Below are positions 56,791-64,000 of a DNA stretch of 64,000 nt, piece by piece. Made by a program: the position numbers and the translations under genes. This DNA comes from Streptomyces sp. SCL15-4 (GTDB lineage: Bacteria > Actinomycetota > Actinomycetes > Streptomycetales > Streptomycetaceae), in assembly GCF_033366695.1 (NCBI RefSeq), contig NZ_JAOBTQ010000001.1, forward strand, positions 1,488,001 to 1,552,000. The letters run 5' to 3'. The notes under the pieces were generated by a model. The model was not told the DNA's origin. It did not search any database and saw nothing but the letters and a program-made list of their open reading frames with translations. The stretch's first letter is position 1. Every line of letters starts with the position of its first letter.

Positions 56791-57276
56791 ATGACGAGCA
56801 CAGCGGGATGGCAGAGCAACAAGACCGTCACGGCGGACGGCGTGACGATCACATTGCCAAAGCCCGGCACGGGCACCTACGACAACAGCCTGCCTCGGGC
56901 CAGACCGTCGCCCTGCCAGGAAGCGGGGCGCTCACCACCGGTGACACCATCCACACCGGGGCCCCGCCACTCCCACCAGGAGCGGCGGGGGCCGCCCACG
57001 CCTGCAGACCGGACGCTCCGAGCGCACCAGAGCCACTCACTGGACCCGCACCGCCTGCCCAACGTGCGCCTGACACCCCGCACAACGGGCGTGGCCACGA
57101 TCCCGTTCGTCTACCGCTTCTACGCCTCGGTTCGGCTGGCGCGTTCGCCCATCACCGCCGGTGGCCGCGGGCCGTGGCTGCTGCACGGCTCCTGCCTGCA
57201 GGAATGGCTCGCCTCGCCTGACGCCGACAACTGGCGAGTGGATGCCTCCCGGGGCCCGGTCGTCATGACCCGCTGA
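56791..57276 (+). CDS. hypothetical protein, doubtful
   Basis: 161 codons from ATG 56791 (no clear ribosome site) to TGA 57276, followed 40 bp later by a hairpin terminator. The N-terminus (VTADGVTITLPKPGTGTYD) and C-terminus (VYRFYASVRLARSPITAGG, DNWRVDASRGPVVMTR) look protein-like, but the middle 70 residues are Pro/Arg/Ser-rich, as in a non-coding frame. It may be two remnants joined by a frameshifted middle. No family recognised. 56600-56790 has no gene. Confidence 0.3.
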   Translation: MTSTAGWQSNKTVTADGVTITLPKPGTGTYDNSLPRARPSPCQEAGRSPPVTPSTPGPRHSHQERRGPPTPADRTLRAHQSHSLDPHRLPNVRLTPRTTGVATIPFVYRFYASVRLARSPITAGGRGPWLLHGSCLQEWLASPDADNWRVDASRGPVVMTR

Positions 57277-57312
57277 CACCGGTCAAGGGAGCACTGGTCC
57301 CCAAAAACGGCC

Positions 57313-57347
57313 GAGAGCCGGTCTCGGATGTCTCCGAAACCGGCCCT
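57313..57347. terminator. hairpin between the hypothetical ORF and tRNA-Pro
   Basis: AGCCGGTCTCGGA-TGTC-TCCGAAACCGGC: a 12-bp stem with one G:U pair, flanked by GAG/CCCT. It is placed to stop plus-strand transcripts and to end the tRNA transcript on the minus strand. Confidence 0.65.
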
Positions 57348-57366
57348 GACCTGCGACTCTCACGAG

Positions 57367-57440
<74 letters not shown>

Positions 57441-57600
57441 TCGCACCAGCGCGCGGTGTCCCGCGTGATCGTGCGGACAGCACTTTACCCCACACCGGCG
57501 GGTGCACCGAAGACGGGCGGACGGGGCAATGGACAAGAGGGGGCAAAGCGGGAAAAGGGGTGGCGCGCGGTCGGGGACGCGGCGGGGGACAATCGGCGGT

Positions 57601-58107
57601 ATGACGAACGTGGGGGCATCGGATGCCCGGGACCGGGACGCGGTCGGGCGGGCCCGGAACGCGCGGCCCCGGGACGGGCTGGGGCGCCCGCTGCCGTACG
57701 GCGCCGAGGGTGTGCCCCGGCAGCCGGAGGGGGTGCTGCGGGCGCCGGAGGAGACCGTCGGCGAGGCGCAGGCACTGCTGGCCGCCGGGCGGCCCTTCCA
57801 CGCGCACGAGGTGTTCGAGGACGCCTGGAAGTCCGGCCCGCCGGAGGAACGCCCGCTCTGGCGGGGGCTCGCCCAGCTGGCCGTGGGGCTCACCCACGCG
57901 GCCCGCGGGAACGCCGTGGGCGGGGCCCGGCTGCTGCGGCGGGGCGCCGGCGCGGTCGGGGAGTGGGCGGTCACGCGCGGTGAAGACCGGCCCTACGGGC
58001 TCGACCTGCCCGGGCTCGCCCGGTGGGCGCGGGAGCTGGCGGGGCGGGTGGAGCGCGGCTGCGCACCGGTCGACGCACGCGCCGAGGCACCCCGCCTGGG
58101 CCCCTGA
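57601..58107 (+). CDS. DUF309-family protein
   Basis: 168 residues, ATG 57601. The DUF309 core is AQALLAAGRPFHAHEVFEDAWKSGPPEERPLW followed by GLAQLAVGLTHAARGNAVGGARLLRRGA, quoted as its two helical halves. The conserved FHAHEVFEDAW motif is unmistakable. These are small helical proteins of unknown function, common in actinobacteria. The Arg/Asp-rich N-terminal 55 residues are a less conserved extension. 93 bp before cobF on the same strand. Confidence 0.88.
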   Translation: MTNVGASDARDRDAVGRARNARPRDGLGRPLPYGAEGVPRQPEGVLRAPEETVGEAQALLAAGRPFHAHEVFEDAWKSGPPEERPLWRGLAQLAVGLTHAARGNAVGGARLLRRGAGAVGEWAVTRGEDRPYGLDLPGLARWARELAGRVERGCAPVDARAEAPRLGP

Positions 58108-58199
58108 CCGGAGCGCTCGACGGGCGCGGGCGGAGGCGTCGTCGCTGCCCGTGCGGAGGCGGTGGACGCATTGTCAGTGGCATGCGGCAGACTCGGGGC

Positions 58200-58973
58200 G
58201 TGCGAAAGATTCATGTCATCGGTATCGGCGCGGGCGACCCCGACCAGCTGACCCTGCAGGCGGTCAAGGCGCTGCGGAGCACGGACGTGTTCTTCCTCCT
58301 CGACAAGGGCGAGGTGAAGAGCGATCTGACCCAGCTCCGCCGGGACATGCTGGACGCGCATCTGCCGGCCGGGTCCTACCGCGTGGTGGAGGCCCGTGAC
58401 CCGGAGCGGGACCGCTCGGCGGGCGGCTCCGCCTACTCCCCGGCCGTAGAGGACTGGCGCAACGCCCGCGCCGGGATCTACGAGCGGCTGATCGCCGGCG
58501 AGCTGGACGAGGACGGCACCGGCGCGTTCCTGGTGTGGGGGGACCCCGCGCTCTACGACAGCACGCTGGGCATCCTCCAGGAGGTGCTGGAGCGGGGCGC
58601 GGTGGAGTTCGCGTACGACGTGGTCCCCGGCGTCAGCAGTGTCTCCGCCCTGGTCGCCCGGCACCGCACGGGGCTGAACCGGGTCGCCCGGCCGGTGCAG
58701 ATCACCACGGGGCGGCGGCTGGCCGAGGGCTTCCCGGAGGGGGTGGACGACGTGGTCGTGATGCTGGACGCGCACCAGGCCTTCCGGCGGTACGCCGAGG
58801 AGGACATGGACATCTACTGGGGCGCCTACATAGGCACACCGGACGAGATCCTCGTCTCCGGCCCGATCGCCGAGGCCGGCCCGCGCATCGAGCGGCTGCG
58901 CGCCGAGGCCCGGGAACGCAAGGGCTGGATCATGGACACGTATCTGCTGCGCAGGCATCCGGCGGAGGACTGA
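58200..58973 (+). CDS. cobF: precorrin-6A synthase (deacetylating)
   Basis: 257 residues from GTG 58200 (ATG 58182, six codons earlier, is possible). Tetrapyrrole methylase fold with the CobF signature: KIHVIGIGAGDPDQLTLQAVKAL, DVFFLLDKGEVKSDL, FLVWGDPALYDSTLG and VVPGVSSVSALVARH. In aerobic cobalamin synthesis it methylates precorrin-5 at C-1 and releases acetate to give precorrin-6A. The next gene, cobK on the opposite strand, uses that product. No cobalamin riboswitch is visible upstream. Confidence 0.95.
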   Translation: MRKIHVIGIGAGDPDQLTLQAVKALRSTDVFFLLDKGEVKSDLTQLRRDMLDAHLPAGSYRVVEARDPERDRSAGGSAYSPAVEDWRNARAGIYERLIAGELDEDGTGAFLVWGDPALYDSTLGILQEVLERGAVEFAYDVVPGVSSVSALVARHRTGLNRVARPVQITTGRRLAEGFPEGVDDVVVMLDAHQAFRRYAEEDMDIYWGAYIGTPDEILVSGPIAEAGPRIERLRAEARERKGWIMDTYLLRRHPAED

Positions 58974-59044
58974 TCCGCGCGGAGGCGATGCCGCGCCGAC
59001 GACCGGGTCGGTGGCCGAGCGGCGTGGCCCCCGCGACGTGTCCG

Positions 59045-59824
59045 TCAGACGTCCGGTCCGCCGGACGTGCCGTTCGCCGCGTCCGTCCCGAGGCCCAGTC
59101 GGTCCAGGACGCCCGCCACGTCGGGGACGGCCCTGACGCCGTCCGGCAGCGGCGGGCGGCGTACGACGATCACGGGCAGGCCCAGCTCGCGCGCGGCCGT
59201 GAGTTTCGCCGCCGTGGCCCGGCCCCCGCTGTCCTTGGTGACCAGGACGTCGATCCGGTGGGCGCGCAGGAGTTCCGTCTCGTCGGGGACCGTGAACGGG
59301 CCGCGGGCCAGGATCACCCGGGTGTCCGGCGGCAGCGGCGGCTCGGGCGGCTCCACCGAGCGGACGAGGAAGCGCAGGCCGGTCAGGGAGGCGAAGGCGG
59401 CGAGGCCGAGGCGTCCGGTGCTGAGGAACACCCGGCTGCCGAGACCGGGCAGTGCCTCGGCGGCCTCGGCGAGGGACGCCACGTCGTACCAGCGGTCGCC
59501 GGGGCCCGGCCGCCAGCCGGGACGGCGCAGGACGACCGCGGGGACTCCGGTGGCGCGCGCCGCTCGGGCCGCGTGGGCGGTGATCGTCTCGGCGAAGGGG
59601 TGGGTGGCGTCCACCAGGGCGTCCACCCGGTGCTCGCGCAGCCAGCCGGCCAGGCCCTCCGGCCCGCCGAAGCCGCCGACGCGCACCTCGCCGGGCAGCG
59701 CCCCGGGGCGGGTGACCCGGCCGGCGAGCGAGGTGGTGACCCGGATACCGGGCCGGGCGGCGAGGTCGGCGGCGAGGCGGCGGGCCTCGGTGGTGCCGCC
59801 GAGGATCAGCACATGCGCGGACAT
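59045..59824 (-). CDS. cobK: precorrin-6A reductase
   Basis: 259 residues, ATG 59824. CobK/CbiJ features: HVLILGGTTEARRLAADLA, TSLAGRV, GGFGGPEGLAGWLRE, VDATHPFAETITAHA (conserved T-H-P-F/Y), FLSTGRLGLAAF, and LVTKDSGG with TAAKLTAARELGLPVIVVRRP. It reduces precorrin-6A to precorrin-6B with NADPH, directly following CobF. The two genes converge with 71 bp between stops, so they are not co-transcribed although functionally consecutive. Confidence 0.95.
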   Translation of the reverse strand: MSAHVLILGGTTEARRLAADLAARPGIRVTTSLAGRVTRPGALPGEVRVGGFGGPEGLAGWLREHRVDALVDATHPFAETITAHAARAARATGVPAVVLRRPGWRPGPGDRWYDVASLAEAAEALPGLGSRVFLSTGRLGLAAFASLTGLRFLVRSVEPPEPPLPPDTRVILARGPFTVPDETELLRAHRIDVLVTKDSGGRATAAKLTAARELGLPVIVVRRPPLPDGVRAVPDVAGVLDRLGLGTDAANGTSGGPDV

Positions 59825-59925
59825 GGTGCGAGCGTACGAGGCGCCGGGCGGCGGCCGGCCGGCCGGGTCGTCACGGTCGCGGACGTTCCGGGGCTGCCGG
59901 GGCTGGGGCAGGGGCGGTGGAAGGC

Positions 59926-60699
59926 CTAGTGCAGGAGCAGTTGCACGCCGCCCACGATCGTCGCCGCGATCACAAGTTGTTCGAAGAGTCGCTGGTTGAT
60001 CCGGTTCACAGCCCGTTTGCCGATCAGCGCACCGGGCACGACGAACGCCACGAGCGCGGCGTCAAGGAGCAGTGACCGCCCGTCGATCAGGCCCAGGCCC
60101 ACGCTGAACGGCACCTTCGAGACGTTCACGATGAGGAAGAAGAAGGCGGAGGTGCCGAGGAAGCCGAGCTTGCGGAAGCCCGCGGAGAGCAGGTACAGCG
60201 ACATCACCGGCCCGGCCGCGTTGGCGACCATAGTGGTGAACCCGCCGAGCACACCGTAGGAGTGGGCCTTCATCCGGCCCGCCCGGGTCGTCACCGCCTC
60301 CGGCGCGGGCGGGGTCTCGGCCGTCCGTCGGCGCCACACCGTCACCCCGGCCATCAGCAGGAGGATCGCGCCGATCGAGACCCGTACCATCCCGTCGCCG
60401 GCCCACACCAGGAACAGCGTGCCGGCCACCACGCCCGCCGCCACGGCCGGGAACAGCCGCCACAGCGTGGGCCAGTGCGCGTGCCGCCGGTAGGTGAGGA
60501 CGGCGAGCACGTCCCCGGCGATCAGGAGGGGCAGCAGGATGCCGGTGGAGGCGCGGGCGGGCAGGATCGCCGCGAAGATCGCGAGGCTGACCGTGTTGGC
60601 CCCGCTGACCGCGGTCTTGGAGAAGCCGACGAGCAGGGCCGCGAAGGCGAGCGCGGCGAACTCCCAGCCTGATATGTGCCAGAGCGTCATCGTGTTCAT
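59926..60699 (-). CDS. TauE/SafE-type sulfite or sulfonate exporter-like permease
   Basis: 257 residues from ATG 60699 (ATG 60726 with GAGG upstream would add 9). Eight hydrophobic helices in two repeats. The DUF81/TauE motifs are ALAFAALLVGFSKTAVSGAN near the start and GVLGGFTTMVANAAGPVMSLYLL in the second half (G-F-x-T-x-x-x-N-A-x-G-P). Proposed to move sulfite, sulfonates or related organic anions across the membrane; the substrate cannot be assigned. No sulfur genes adjoin it. A 285-bp gap to the acyl-CoA ligase's stop contains no gene. Confidence 0.87.
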   Translation of the reverse strand: MNTMTLWHISGWEFAALAFAALLVGFSKTAVSGANTVSLAIFAAILPARASTGILLPLLIAGDVLAVLTYRRHAHWPTLWRLFPAVAAGVVAGTLFLVWAGDGMVRVSIGAILLLMAGVTVWRRRTAETPPAPEAVTTRAGRMKAHSYGVLGGFTTMVANAAGPVMSLYLLSAGFRKLGFLGTSAFFFLIVNVSKVPFSVGLGLIDGRSLLLDAALVAFVVPGALIGKRAVNRINQRLFEQLVIAATIVGGVQLLLH

Positions 60700-60984
60700 G
60701 CGGGGACCGATGCTATGCGCACGCATCGGCCTCGCGTAAGCACCGTCTCGCGGGCCGGTCCATGACGCCGCCGGTTCGCCCGCCCCGCCGGATACGGGCC
60801 CGGCCCGCGCGACGCGCCCGGGCCCCGGCCTCCGACCCGATCCCGGCCCCGACCTCGGCACCGGTTGTGGTCTCCGTCTCCGGCCACGGCACACGTCGTG
60901 GCACCCACCGGCCCGACGCCGGCACCGCTCACGGCATCCGCCGTACGGCCGGCCCCTCTCCCCCGGCCCCCGTGCCGCCCTACG

Positions 60985-62496
60985 TCACCGTCCCGTGTAC
61001 CGCGCCCGCAGCTCCCGCTTGAGCACCTTCATGCTCGGTCCGAGCGGCAGGGTGTCCGTGAACTCCACGCGGCGCGGGTACTTGTGCCGGCCGAGGTGCT
61101 GCTTGGACCACTCGGTGAGGGCGGCGGCGTCCGGTGTGGTGCCGGGGGCCGGGACGGCGACGGCGCAGATCTCCTCGCCGTGCAGTTCGTCGGGCAGGCC
61201 GATGACGGCGACCTGGGCGATGTCCGGGTGCCGCATCAGGACCTCCTCGACCTCGCGCGGGTAGACGTTGTAGCCGCCGCGGATGATGACGTCCTTCTTG
61301 CGGTCGACGATCCGCAGGAAGCCCTCGTCGTCCTTGACACCGAGGTCGCCGGTGCGGAACCAGCCGTCCACCAGGGCCTCGGCGGTGGCCTCGGGACGGC
61401 CCAGGTAGCCGGAGAAGACGTTGTGGCCGCGGATGACGACCTCGCCCAGCTCGCCGGGCGGCAGCAGCTCGATCCGGTCCTCCGCCTCGGCGCGGGCGAT
61501 CTCCGCGTCGACGCCCCACAGCGGGTGCCCGATGGTGCCGGGCCTGGTGCCGAACACCGGCTGGTTGACGGTGGCGGCCGGCGAGGTCTCCGACAGTCCG
61601 TAGCCCTCGTAGACCTCCGTCCCGAACGCGGCCTCGAACCGCTCCAGTACCGCGACCGGGAGCGAGGCCCCGCCGGAGATGCACACCCGCAGTCCGGGAA
61701 GCCGTTCGGCGTCGGCGGCCGCCGCGGCGAGGGCCACGAACATGGTGGGCACGCCGTGGAAGGTGTTCACATCCTCCCGCACCATCAGCTCGATGGCCCG
61801 GGCCGCGTCGAAGCGGGGCAGCAGCACGAGTGTGGCGCCGGCCCGCCAGGTGGAGTTCAGCGAGACGGTCTGGCCGAAGGCGTGGAACAGCGGCAGTGCG
61901 CCGAGGGCGATGTCGTCGGCGCGGATGTCGTGGGCGTCGAAGGCGTTGACGGTCGCGTTCATCACCAGGTTGAAGTGGCTGAGGACGGCGCCCTTGGGGA
62001 CACCGGTCGTACCGCTGGTGTAGAAGACCACCGCGGGATCGTCGGCGGCGCGGGTGACGTAGGAGGGCAGCGGCTCGGCGTCGGCCGCCAGCTTGTCCAG
62101 CTCCTCGCCCAGCGTGACCACTCGGACGCCGACCGCCTCGGCCGCGGCCCGGCCGGTTACGGCCTGCGCCGGGTGGACGAGCAGCACGGTGGCCCCGCTG
62201 TCCTTCAGCACGTGCTGGACCTCGTCGGCCGACAGCAGCAGGTGGACCGGGACGACGACACCGCCCGCCGCGGCGATCGCGTAGTAGGCGACCGGGAACT
62301 CGGCGGTGTTGGGGGCCATGAGGGCGATCCGGTCGCCGGGCCGTACGCCGAGGCCGGTGAGCGCGCCCGCCCGGGCGAGCGCCCGCCGCCACACCTCGGC
62401 GAAGGTGAGCCGCAGTTCGCCCTCGACCAAGGCGGTCTTGCGGGGGCGGCGCCGGGCGTTCTCGGCGAGTATGGCGGCGACGGACAGGGTTGCCAT
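60985..62496 (-). CDS. long-chain fatty-acid--CoA ligase-like enzyme
   Basis: 503 residues, ATG 62496. Motifs: [22 protein letters not shown]-loop [71 protein letters not shown] with [18 protein letters not shown], and a catalytic Lys in [11 protein letters not shown]. It activates fatty or related acids as CoA thioesters. Its gene follows the thiolase with 74 bp between (both minus strand), so ligase and thiolase form one catabolic unit transcribed from the promoter near 63800. Confidence 0.92.
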   Translation of the reverse strand: MATLSVAAILAENARRRPRKTALVEGELRLTFAEVWRRALARAGALTGLGVRPGDRIALMAPNTAEFPVAYYAIAAAGGVVVPVHLLLSADEVQHVLKDSGATVLLVHPAQAVTGRAAAEAVGVRVVTLGEELDKLAADAEPLPSYVTRAADDPAVVFYTSGTTGVPKGAVLSHFNLVMNATVNAFDAHDIRADDIALGALPLFHAFGQTVSLNSTWRAGATLVLLPRFDAARAIELMVREDVNTFHGVPTMFVALAAAAADAERLPGLRVCISGGASLPVAVLERFEAAFGTEVYEGYGLSETSPAATVNQPVFGTRPGTIGHPLWGVDAEIARAEAEDRIELLPPGELGEVVIRGHNVFSGYLGRPEATAEALVDGWFRTGDLGVKDDEGFLRIVDRKKDVIIRGGYNVYPREVEEVLMRHPDIAQVAVIGLPDELHGEEICAVAVPAPGTTPDAAALTEWSKQHLGRHKYPRRVEFTDTLPLGPSMKVLKRELRARYTGR

Positions 62497-62570
62497 GGAG
62501 TGCTGCTCCGTTTCCTTGCTGCGGCTCGTGCTACCGGATCCCCGTGCGGGGAGCCCCCGTTGACGTCGGC

Positions 62571-63758
62571 TCAGTCTCGCTCGACCAGCATCGCGGTGCC
62601 CTGCCCCACGCCCACGCACATGGTCGCGAGGCCGCGCCGGGCGCCCGTGCGCCGCATGCGGTGCAGCAGGGTGGTGAGGATGCGGGCGCCGGAGCAGCCG
62701 AGGGGGTGGCCGAGGGCGATGGCACCGCCGGTGGGGTTCACCAGGTCGGGGTCGAGGCCCAGTTGGTCGACGCAGGCGAGGGCCTGGGCGGCGAACGCCT
62801 CGTTCAGCTCGGCCTCCTCGATGTCGCCGGTCTCCCAGCCGGCCCGGGTGAGCACCTTGCGGGTGGCGGGGACCGGGCCGAGGCCCATCACGTCGGGGTG
62901 GACGCCCGCGGAGGCGCCCGCGACATACCGGCCGAGGGACTCCAGGCCCAGTTCGTTCAGGGCCTCTTCGCTGACCAGCAGCAGACCGGCGGCGCCGTCG
63001 TTCATCGGCGAGGCGTTCCCGGCCGTGACGGTGCCGCCCGCACGGAAGGCCGGCTTGAGACGGGCCAGCTTCTCCAGCGAGGTGTCCTCGCGGACGCACT
63101 CGTCGTGCTCGACGGTGACGCCGTCCGGGCGCTCCACGGGCAGGAGTTCGTCGTCGAAGTGGCCGTTCTTGCGGGCGGCGGCGGCGAGTTGGTGGCTACG
63201 CAGGGCGAACTCGTCCTGGCGGGCACGGGAGATGCCGAGGCGAGCGGCGACCTCCTCGGCGGTCTCGCCCATGGAGAGCAGGCCGTGCAGCTCCTTCATG
63301 GCGGGGTTGACCAGGCGCCAGCCGAGCCGGGTGTCGTGGGTCTCCATGCGGTGCGGCAGGGCCTCGTCGGGCCGGGGCAGCACGAACGGGGCGCGGCTCA
63401 TCGACTCGGAGCCGCCGGCGATCACGATGTCGGCCTCGCCCGCGGCGATGGTGCGGGCGGCGGCGGTGACCGCTTCGAGTCCGGAGGCGCACAGCCGGTT
63501 GACGGTGGCGCCGGGCACGGAGTCGGGCAGGCCGGCGAGCAGGGCGGCCATGCGGGCGACGTTCCGGTTGTCCTCGCCGGCCTGGTTGGCGGCGCCCCAG
63601 TACACGTCGTCGACGCGGGCCGGGTCGAGCGCGGGCACGTCGGCCACCAGGTGGCGGATCACGGTCGCTGCCAGATCGTCGGGGCGGACCGAGGAGAGGG
63701 CACCTCGCACCTTGCCGATGGGGGTGCGGCGGGCGATCGCGAAATGGACGGGACGCAC
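62571..63758 (-). CDS. acetyl-CoA acyltransferase (thiolase)
   Basis: 395 residues, ATG 63758. Thiolase motifs: [20 protein letters not shown], nucleophile Cys in [72 protein letters not shown] (His), and [14 protein letters not shown] (second Cys). The 'P-L-G-x-S-G-A-R' and 'CVGVGQG' forms are typical of PcaF/FadA-type degradative thiolases. It splits 3-ketoacyl-CoA to acetyl-CoA plus the shortened acyl-CoA (or 3-oxoadipyl-CoA). Divergent from the hydrolase at 63899 with a palindromic operator between. Confidence 0.94.
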   Translation of the reverse strand: MRPVHFAIARRTPIGKVRGALSSVRPDDLAATVIRHLVADVPALDPARVDDVYWGAANQAGEDNRNVARMAALLAGLPDSVPGATVNRLCASGLEAVTAAARTIAAGEADIVIAGGSESMSRAPFVLPRPDEALPHRMETHDTRLGWRLVNPAMKELHGLLSMGETAEEVAARLGISRARQDEFALRSHQLAAAARKNGHFDDELLPVERPDGVTVEHDECVREDTSLEKLARLKPAFRAGGTVTAGNASPMNDGAAGLLLVSEEALNELGLESLGRYVAGASAGVHPDVMGLGPVPATRKVLTRAGWETGDIEEAELNEAFAAQALACVDQLGLDPDLVNPTGGAIALGHPLGCSGARILTTLLHRMRRTGARRGLATMCVGVGQGTAMLVERD

Positions 63759-63808
63759 GGCGGGACTCCTGACCTACGACATTGTGGATCACGGACCTGT
63801 GCAGCATT

Positions 63809-63825
63809 AATTAGCACTGCTAGTT
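63809..63825. promoter_or_regulatory. AATTAGCA-C-TGCTAGTT operator between thiolase and hydrolase
   Basis: A 17-bp dyad (one mismatch in 8-bp arms) in the 140-bp AT-rich divergent promoter, near the possible -10 region TATAGA (63832-63837). Of the type bound by TetR regulators of fatty-acid degradation; the cognate regulator is not in the window. Confidence 0.5.
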
Positions 63826-63898
63826 TTGGACTATAGACCTCCGGCCGCCCCGCTGGGAAGCTCCCCCCGGGGCTTCGCCGGCGGGAACGGGAGGAGAC

Positions 63899-64000
63899 AT
63901 GCACCACGTCCGCGAGCACGTCCTCGACGGCACGCGCGGAGCCCTCGCCGTACGCGAGTGGCCGCACCCGGAGCCCCGCCTGCTGGCGCTCCTGGTGCAC
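63899..64000 (+). CDS. alpha/beta-hydrolase, N-terminal fragment
   Basis: 34 codons visible before the window ends; ATG 63899 with GGGAGGAGA. Begins MHHVREHVLDGTRGALAVREWP and reaches RLLALLVH, which in this family leads to the HG(Y/H)GEH oxyanion loop of lysophospholipase/monoacylglycerol-lipase-like hydrolases. Divergent from the thiolase-ligase unit, suggesting it frees fatty acids that those enzymes degrade. Confidence 0.7.
   Translation, partial: MHHVREHVLDGTRGALAVREWPHPEPRLLALLVH

Noticed and set aside
58108..58199. Cobalamin riboswitch before cobF
   Set aside because: The 92-bp gap is too short and lacks the conserved B12-box and paired elements.

Overview
The window is a very GC-rich actinobacterial chromosome segment. 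The organism is almost certainly a Streptomyces. Evidence: near-universal G/C third codon positions, many GTG/TTG starts, ATGA/GTGA gene overlaps, a TTA leucine codon confined to one accessory gene, secreted xylanases very close to Streptomyces XlnA and XlnC, and a cluster of Streptomyces-type regulators (AfsR-like, LuxR, TetR, AraC, ECF sigma).

Layout. (1) 1-18 kb: a xylan-degradation district containing a partial GH11 xylanase, a CE4 acetyl xylan esterase, an M28 aminopeptidase, a feruloyl-esterase-like CE1 enzyme with a ricin-type domain, a GH10 xylanase with CBM13 (XlnA) and a Tat-exported GH11 xylanase (XlnC). (2) Inserted within it, 3.1-11.3 kb: a compact cluster around a 65-residue cysteine-rich peptide. 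It is flanked by two paralogous LuxR-type regulators and holds a small secreted ORF, a degenerate SDR-like protein, an AraC regulator, the peptide gene, a MauE-type redox membrane protein, a TlpA/MauD-type thioredoxin, an ABC exporter and a type I signal peptidase. I read it as a dedicated production, oxidative-folding, export and processing system for a four-disulfide peptide, and it is the most interesting locus here. A degenerate 30-bp tandem repeat lies beside it. (3) 18.5-31.7 kb: scattered metabolic genes (TetR/SDR pair, ABC exporter, Imm35/YrhB-like protein, PLP decarboxylase, methyltransferase, secreted cyclophilin) separated by an unusual density of gene wreckage: aldo/keto reductase, double NUDIX, response regulator joined to an NRPS adenylation fragment, and a hydrolase tail. 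(4) 31.9-40.7 kb: a kinase-like gene with a TTA codon, a two-component system whose histidine kinase is frameshifted at an 18-bp perfect inverted repeat, a streptophobe-type membrane protein, an MMPL transporter and a serine hydrolase. (5) 40.8-48.1 kb: an MFS transporter, a TetR regulator with an acyl-CoA synthetase/acyl-CoA dehydrogenase pair, a truncated phage-type integrase and a second serine hydrolase. (6) 48.6-57.3 kb: an AfsR-like giant regulator, two alpha/beta hydrolases (one frameshifted), an ECF sigma factor and a lipoprotein. (7) 57.4-64 kb: more conserved chromosome, with tRNA-Pro(GGG), DUF309, cobF, cobK, a TauE-like permease, an acyl-CoA ligase/thiolase pair and the start of an alpha/beta hydrolase.

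How it fits together: the xylanases and esterases jointly debranch and depolymerise arabinoxylan outside the cell. CobF and CobK act at successive steps of aerobic cobalamin synthesis. Two separate acyl-CoA units (43-45.8 kb and 61-63.8 kb) each have a candidate TetR-type operator in their promoter. All family assignments come from reading motifs by eye. No database search was possible, so pseudogene calls could partly be sequencing errors.
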